From: Larix sibirica
Taxonomy: Eukaryota; Streptophyta; Pinopsida; Pinales; Pinaceae
Assembly: GCA_004151065.3 (NCBI GenBank)
Contig: NWUY0300003677.1
Location: 22,267 to 46,439, forward strand
Reading direction: 5' to 3'
Length of the DNA stretch: 24,173 bases
Shown here: one piece after another, positions 18,797 through 24,173 of the stretch
Numbering within the stretch: position 1 is the stretch's first letter
How the letters are laid out: every line of letters starts with the position of its first letter
Translations under genes and position numbers: made by a program
Notes under the pieces: model-generated
What the model was told of the DNA's origin: nothing
Database searches by the model: none
The model's input: the letters and a program-made list of their open reading frames with translations, nothing else

Positions 18797-18909
18797 GGTA
18801 GGAGTTGGTGGCTCCTCCTTTGCAACTGATGGTTTATGCCCTGAACGGGAAGTTGTTGGTGACCCTTGTTGGATTTTGTGCAACTTCGGAAGATATTATT
18901 TATTGTATT
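18797..18909. other. short spacer between hAT-like copies
   Basis: Unassigned sequence between the end of copy A and the partial copy at 18910. Nothing recognised. Confidence 0.4.
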
Positions 18910-19045
18910 TCTATTGTANTTGTTGTTTAATGGTTTGGATATATATATATATAAAGTTGAATATTTTATATATTTTTTGGTCGACCACTTTCGTTTCTAC
19001 CATTTTTACTAGTTCTGGCTTTTGGGGTTGACCCATTTGGAAGAT
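18910..19045 (+). repeat. partial copy of the hAT-like right end
   Basis: TGTTGTTTAATGGTTTGGAT, an (AT)n run, GAATATTTTATATATTTTTTGG and a GGTCGACC/GGGGTTGACCC tail mirror 18633-18770. The left part is missing. The base at 18919 is undetermined (N). Confidence 0.7.
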
Positions 19046-19048
19046 GTG

Positions 19049-19330
19049 AGACACGAATATGGAAGGAACCTAAGGAGGAATTGGAGATTAGGACATGTCA
19101 AATATGTGGAAAATGAGAGGCAGAGACCAAGCAACACTTTTTACTTCATTGTGAGGCATATAACCACTATAAGAAGGGGATGCCATTAAAAAACAATAAT
19201 TGGGAAATAGCATTCTAGGGGGAACCTATATAGAACAATAGAGAGAGTGGCAAGGATAATGCACATCAGAGACAAGTTGGTGAGAACAAGCCCAAATGAC
19301 TAATGCAACACTTTTTGATATTCACAACTA
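19049..19330 (+). pseudogene. LINE-like C-terminal CCHC zinc-finger fragment
   Basis: One frame reads EELEIRTCQICGK, a stop, then EAETKQHFLLHCEAYNHYKK (19096 to about 19180). It has C-x2-C-x9-H-x4-C spacing, as in the C-terminal zinc finger of some non-LTR retrotransposon proteins, and the (E)ET.(E/Q)H...C context is typical. At least three in-frame stops follow. No reverse transcriptase is visible upstream, so this is a small fragment. A related zinc-finger protein relic cannot be excluded. Confidence 0.4.
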
Positions 19331-19481
19331 GATATCATCTTCTCCACGCATATATGCATTTCTTTCATTTCTAGAAGAAATGTTGCATGAGATGTAAGTT
19401 ATTTTGTCCCATAGGCCAAGTGGCCTAGTGGACATTTTAATAAAACTTTATTTCCTTGCAAGTCAAGTGTCTTTGCACTAT
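19331..19481. other. short spacer before hAT-like copy B
   Basis: No gene or clear repeat recognised. Confidence 0.4.
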
Positions 19482-20938
19482 CATAGCTATCAGAATTGAC
19501 TAGTTCAAATTCAAACTAGCCCAATTGAACCAGTTTGGACAAATTCAACTTTGATTTTTCCCATGAACCACTTTGGGGTTAGTTTACCATTCTAGACTAG
19601 TTGGTTTTATTATGAATTGGCCGATTCAAAACCAATGTAACTTGCAGCACCCACAGATAAAAATAAACACAAAAAATGGTTACCCCCTAAACCCTTATCC
19701 TAACTTATCTGAAGTTAATGTTGGCATTTATCTTTATTTATAGTTTGCTTTCATCAACTTAATTTTTAACATCAAATGTGAAAGTGGGACCCCCATCTCA
19801 CGATGTTTGGTGATGGAATCAAACCCATTGGACCTCACATGAAGACAACAAAAATTGGGGTGTTTATCTGCCTTCAACACAACAATTTTTCTAGTGTTTT
19901 AGCATATATTCAAAGTGGGATGCTACACCCCTCCTCTTGCATCCCTTGAGCTAGAACTTGAGAAAGCATCTTTATGGGAGACTATTGAGTGAAGATAAGA
20001 CATCCATTGGGATCAAAACATGCACTAAGATATAAAAGTTAGATACGACAAACTATATCAAGGAAGAGGAAGACACACAAAGAATGCATGGTAAAAATAC
20101 AAAAGGTTCGGTCTAGCACGTCATCTAGATTTGGTGGCACCACATATGGATCCCCCAATGCTAGTGGAACCTTGCATATAGGGAGTGGAACTAGAAGAAC
20201 AATTGTAGATTTCCTTAGATTGGTGATAGGAATGAGGTGGATGAAAAAGTGTTAAGGTTTCTCTATGCATGTGGTGTACCATTCAATGTTGTTCGATCAC
20301 CCTATTGGCATGATATGGCTATTATCAATAACAAGGCCCCTAAAGGATACAAGAGCCCCAAGTGTAAGAAAGCTAGAAATGTTTTACTAGTCAAGGAAAG
20401 AGCCAAAATCCAAAGATCTTTGGTATGGTTTGTAGATGGGTGAGCAGATAGTGGGGTATCCGTTGTATTTGATCGTTGGACATATGTTAGAAACCATCAT
20501 TTAATAATTGTTCTTGGTCTGTCAATCATGGTGTAGTGTTTCTTGCAACATATGATTGCTCGTATACTGCATCTACTCAACGTTTAAGATCTCCTACTGA
20601 AAACCATTGTTGATGTTGGTTTGTCTGATGTGATAAGTAATTACTGATAGTGTAGCTAATTGTAAGCAGCAAGAAAAATCATTGAGTTGGTGCATCCTTG
20701 CATATTTTTGTATGGTTGTTTGGTGCACACATTGAACCGTTTCGTGTGGATGGATTTATGACTTGTACAAGAGAGAGAAGAAACTGATCAAATCCATCAT
20801 TAGGCATACAAAGGTTCACTTCATTTATGGCACTTTTTTTAAGCTACAAGGAATTAAGATTGCAAATATTAGATTTGGTAGCTATTTCCTCATCTTCAAG
20901 CGCTTATTGAAGGTAAAGAAGGCTTTGGTTGGTGTTGT
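19482..20938 (+). mobile_element. hAT-like element, copy B, with transposase remains (right end missing)
   Basis: The start CATAGCTATCAGAATTGACT resembles the CAATGTTATCAAAATCTGCC start of copy C. It is followed by subterminal words of the AACTAG/CAATTGAACCAGTTTGG kind up to about 19640. Coding remains of a DUF659-type hAT transposase occupy about 20180-20938. Sequence similarity to the family stops at about 20938, and the C-terminal dimerisation region and right end are not found. It was presumably a relative able to act on copies A and C, which is inference. Confidence 0.5.
20180..20938 (+). pseudogene. hAT transposase (DUF659-type) relic
   Basis: Three pieces in different frames follow the order of plant DUF659 hAT transposases. 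First, VDEKVLRFLYACGVPFNVVR then SPYW and APKGYKSP (20235-20443). Second, ADSGVSVVFDRWTYVRNHHL (about 20446-20510), where relatives have SDGWTD; its Asp is kept. Third, KKLIKSIIRHTKVHFIY, then LQGIKIANIRFGSYFLIFKR and LLKVKKAL (20763-20930), matching the conserved ...RFAS-x-F/Y-x2-L-x-R-L block. Frameshifts and stops (TGA at 20441-20443, TAG near 20535) inactivate it. No BED zinc finger is clear upstream and no C-terminal dimerisation domain follows. Confidence 0.8.
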
Positions 20939-22080
20939 CACTCGATGCGGCGACCTCTGTATCGGCAGAGAATGATGATCGCCAGACCGGTGAAAACTCG
21001 AGACTCTGCCCCAAAGTGTCACACCAAGCATGGTCCCCTATCTTTAGGCTTCTCGGATCCACTGAAAGTAGATCCAGACTAACCACGGGAGGTGTTCCCC
21101 GATCCAACTTTCTCGGATACTTGTTGGTGAACTAGCTTTCTCACAGCAGTTGTAAATTTTTAAAGGACAGAGCACTTTGAAGTTTAACCAATTGGAAAAA
21201 GTGGTGCCCTGGGGGGATTTGCTCTAGGGGAATAATTTACGAATTTAAAAAAGGAAAATAACACCCCCAAAAGAGTCAAACAAGCAACAAACAAATAGGA
21301 AAAGATGAGCAGGTTACTTGAATGAGACTAGAACAACAATCAAGAGGTGTCAAGACTGAATGGGCTTTAACACAGAGACACCTACACGGTGAGAATCTGA
21401 GATTTGCCAACCAATCACAATGCCTTTTGCTACCTGTATGGAATCAATTATGACACATTTAAGGTCTCAGGCCGGGTGTTGTTCTTGGTTGAGCAAATCA
21501 AAATTTTCACAGTCTAAGGCACACAGAGGGTCACTAGACTTGAATTTAGGTGGCTGCCCTGAAAGTTAAGCTGAGAAGGAATGCTGGATAGTATTGAAAA
21601 TAAAGTCTAATGAGATAGGAAAAACAGTACATTAGAGACTAAGTGCCAGAGAATGGATTCCATCTCCTAAATGAGTTCTTTCAGAGTGATTTAAACCTTA
21701 ACAAGCTTGGAAATGAAGACTCTTTGAAAGATCTAGGGGCTGGGTTAATTTTAGAGGGCATCCTAGCACAAAGGGGGCCTGCTGTTATAGAAATCAGATC
21801 TGGTTTACGACAGAAGAACAAGCAAAATACACATGCAAGAGGTTTTAAAAGCACCCAAATGGCTGAAATTAACACTAGAATACTAGTGCCTACTCCTAGG
21901 GTGAAATGGAGTCAATAACTAAAATTTTTCAAAGGAAAACAAAGCTAGGAAAAGCACAGAAAACTTCAGCCATAAAGAAACAAACAAAACCCCAAGCATG
22001 AAACACAAAACAAAGACAAAGCAGTAAAAATTAAGTGACTAATGGATTTATCAACTAAATAGAAGAGTTTAGGCACTTAC
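20939..22080. other. unassigned sequence interrupting or replacing the hAT transposase end
   Basis: At about 20938 transposase similarity stops and a GC-richer 200-bp segment (to about 21140) begins, starting TGTTGTCACTCGATGCGGCG from 20933. The rest has one moderate open stretch (21643-21918) with no recognised domain. It probably belongs with the minus-strand signals at 22081-22590. It could be an LTR or an inserted gene fragment. A matching far end or 5-bp duplication (GTTGG) was not found. Confidence 0.35.
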
Positions 22081-22188
22081 CTTGTGTAGATGAAGTTACC
22101 CACCCTCCTTAGCAGTGGGATTTGAAAGCTGGTCCGGAATTCCTCCTCCACAAGCAAGGGTGCACTTGAAATCCTTAGTTTATTCAAT
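22081..22188 (-). other. candidate 108-nt internal exon on the minus strand
   Basis: On the minus strand a pyrimidine-rich TTATTTTTCTTGCTTGCAG precedes 108 nt that end ...ACACAAG|GTAAGTGCC, a near-consensus donor. One frame through the exon is open and reads LNKLRISSAPLLVEEEFRTS then FQIPLLRRVGNFIYT. The length is a multiple of three. A TATA box lies about 400 bp upstream on the same strand. I do not recognise the peptide. Confidence 0.35.
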
Positions 22189-23194
22189 CTGCAAGCAAGA
22201 AAAATAAGTTAGTGAGTGAAAATCCAAGATAAATCAAACACCCATTTGAAACTAGCTTGTAAATTGAAAGAAATATCATGCAAGATAGAGAAAGAGGTGC
22301 TCCAAAGATGAGAATGAGAAGTAAAACAAATATGGTTTTGAAACTTATCCTGAGTTAGCTAAGGCGCACTGAGCGAATTTTGGCCTCCAATCTTGCATGC
22401 AAACTGCAAATTAAACTTCCAAGCAAGTGTACTCAGCTATCCAAACCACCAAACAAGATGGCAGAGAGCAATATTCATCCACAATAGACAAGGAACAAGA
22501 GAGAAATGAGAGATCTGCAAATCTGGTTTTTTATTATTGCTGAAAATGGCCAAAAGTCCTTTACGATGGAGAGCTCACTCTCTTTTATAGTGAAGAGGTG
22601 AACAAAATCCCTAGCCCATAAGGATGAAGGGTTGAGATTAAAACATGATAAATAGAGATCAATGGATGAGATTTTATCTTATTTTTACAATTTTTAATAA
22701 GATGGAAATTGCTGAAAAAAGATGGGGGCGAATTGCCTCCTGCAACCCATTTTTACATCATGAAATTACAACTTATTGGCAAGTTTAATGTCTAGGAGAC
22801 ATGGGGAGATCATTAGGGGGTCCCCCCTTGCATTATTTTTGAGTTATAACTTCATTTACATGCTTTTATTTTTGTTGTTTTGCTCAAATTCGCCCCTAAG
22901 AAGAGAATTGCGACCCCTTGATGAGTGACATGTCCAAACACATGAAAAATGAAGTGTGGTGTCTAGGAAATGATCAAGATGTCACCAGGGGCTCATTTCA
23001 TGAGAACCCATGTCATTACTTTACCGTTCCGGAGTCTCGCTACCATATATTTTTAACCTTAGTATTTTTTTAAACTAAATCTTAGGTTTCCATTTTAATA
23101 ATTCACCATTAATTGGATCTTTGTCTTCCCTTGGTCAAAAGTGCAATTTGATGCCACAGATGGATTCCTTAACCCTCAAATCCAAAGTATGGAT
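22189..23194 (-). promoter_or_regulatory. minus-strand upstream region with TATA box
   Basis: CTATAAAAGAGAGTGAGCTC on the minus strand (22571-22590) is a strong plant-type TATA context, and a pyrimidine-rich leader-like sequence (TCTCTCATTTCTCTCTTG) follows. It could be the promoter of an LTR or of a captured or host gene. No coding frame of note lies above it, up to 23194. Confidence 0.4.
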
Positions 23195-24173
23195 CAATGT
23201 TATCAAAATCTGCCCAGAATTGGCAAAACCGGCCGGTCCAACCAGGTTTAGTGGTGTTCTGGGCCAACCGACGCTTTCAAACCGTTTTTGGCTAGTTATG
23301 TATGGAAGCTGCTGGTTTCCACCAAGAACCGGTCGATTCCGTATGGAACCCGCAGTCCAACCAGGTTCAGGGGTGTTTTGGGCCAACCAATGCTTTCATA
23401 CCATTTTGGCCGGTTCCGTATGGAAGCTGCTGGTTTCCACCAATAACTGGTCGATTCCGTACAACATTTTTGTGGGGCCAAAACAACATGCATTTGAATT
23501 TTTTTTTAATAAAAAACCTAAATTTTAGACACGTCGGCTTACCTAATGGCCCTACAAACACTATAAATTGATGTGGGCACCCTCTATTTCAATCACACTC
23601 ATCTTTGGAGTTTCCCTACAATTGGGCTGAGTGTATGGAGTACGGAGTACAGACTGTGGCAGGGCATTTTGAATTTCCACTGTGGTATGGAGTCACAAAC
23701 TGTGGTAGGGCCGAGTTTTGGAGTTGTTTTGATTTCCATTTCTCAGCAATTAGTTCACTACTCATCCATATGGCATCCATAAGTATTATCTTAGATTCTC
23801 ATTGTTCAAGTTTTCAACAACTTGTAACTGTGTTACTGTATATGGGCCCCATTATTGGTTAGACTTAGTATATTACATATGTTGCACATGAATAATGAAA
23901 GAAGTTTTCCTCAGTATCGGTCCCATATAGCATACGGTGTGATTATTGAACTCAAATTACAATTTCACTGTGCATCTAGGGATGTAGTGTTCATTAATGT
24001 GTAGGTAGATTGCACTCGGTGCTATTTTGGTTTTATACACTCTTACTTGCTATATACATGAGAAACTTTGCATATTTGTGTATAATGGTTTGAATTCACA
24101 TGGATGCACATGAATATATATTTATTTTTTGAAAATATGAATATTTTATGTATTTTTGCTCAACCGGTTTTTT
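23195..24173 (+). mobile_element. hAT-like element, copy C (runs off the window)
   Basis: Starts CAATGTTATCAAAATCTGCC, then GGCAAAACCGGCCGGTCC with dense CCGG/ACCGG words and a 119-bp tandem duplication. Near the window end, ATAATGGTTTG and ATTTTATGTATTTTTGCTCA then ACCGGTTTTTT match the right half of copy A (18640-18715), so the right terminus lies just beyond the window. No transposase coding is seen. Confidence 0.5.
23236..23465 (+). repeat. 119-bp tandem repeat, about two copies, at the hAT-like left end
   Basis: GTCCAACCAGGTT(T/C)AG(T/G)GGTGTT begins at 23236 and 23355. Both copies include GGGCCAACC, TATGGAAGCTGCTGGTTTCC and TGGTCGATTCCGTA-like blocks. Short overlapping frames on both strands in this area are repeat by-products. 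Confidence 0.93.

Noticed and set aside
18091-18804. 8-bp target duplication around hAT-like copy A
   Set aside because: GCTCTCAA on the left and GGTAGGAG on the right do not match, so no duplication is claimed.
21643-21918. 91-codon plus-strand open frame
   Set aside because: No recognisable domain, no promoter or splice context, and an open minus-strand frame overlaps it. Too weak to call.
23121-23571. Overlapping open frames on both strands near 23121-23571
   Set aside because: They arise from the 119-bp tandem repeat at a transposon end, and the translated peptides simply repeat themselves.
1-24173. CRISPR array, bacterial defence system, rRNA or intact tRNA genes
   Set aside because: No regularly spaced short direct repeats with unique spacers, no prokaryotic gene organisation and no clover-leaf RNA were seen. 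The only tRNA-like segment is degenerate.

Overview
This window looks like nuclear DNA of a seed plant. It is AT-rich, contains one recognisable host exon, and is otherwise made of nested, decayed plant transposable elements. The exon at 17079-17259 encodes the start of V-type ATPase subunit d. It ends in a GT splice donor, and no second exon is visible in the remaining 6.9 kb. A long, transposon-filled first intron would suit a large-genome plant such as a gymnosperm or an early-diverging or large-genome angiosperm, but the sequence does not fix the species. One base, 18919, is N. There are no bacterial operons, CRISPR arrays or intact RNA genes.

Layout. 1-1786: the 3' end of an LTR, a primer-binding site and an untranslated leader with an 86-bp tandem repeat, from a plus-strand LTR element. 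About 1787-4706 and 10253-11119: one old minus-strand Ty3/gypsy element (RNase H, integrase, an accessory reading frame downstream of pol, possibly a 3' LTR). It is split by a complete 5.5-kb LTR element at 4707-10247, with 5-bp target duplications (ACCAT). The inserted element carries a gag zinc knuckle, a retropepsin and an unrecognised C-terminal domain, but no reverse transcriptase, RNase H or integrase. It also has two primer-binding-site copies.

11580-15967: a long palindromic (foldback-like) element. Two later insertions interrupt its arms. One is a 1329-bp solo LTR (12089-13417) between GGGGG duplications. The other is a 5'-truncated LINE (13905-15605, minus strand, poly-A end) between 10-bp duplications. 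Removing both in thought restores two matching arms. 15968-16860 holds a 68-bp tandem repeat and no gene.

16898-17259: promoter, leader and first coding exon of the V-ATPase gene. Downstream, probably inside its first intron, are members of one hAT-like family (18099-18796; 19482-20938 with transposase remains; 23195 to the window end), a fragment of a LINE C-terminal zinc-finger region (19049-19330), and a 2.2-kb stretch (20939-23194) with a minus-strand TATA box and an intron-exon-intron signature that I cannot assign.

The elements do not form a pathway. They record successive insertions, and their relative ages can be read from the nesting. Nearly every coding relic carries in-frame stops, many of them plausible C-to-T changes, as expected for silenced plant repeats.
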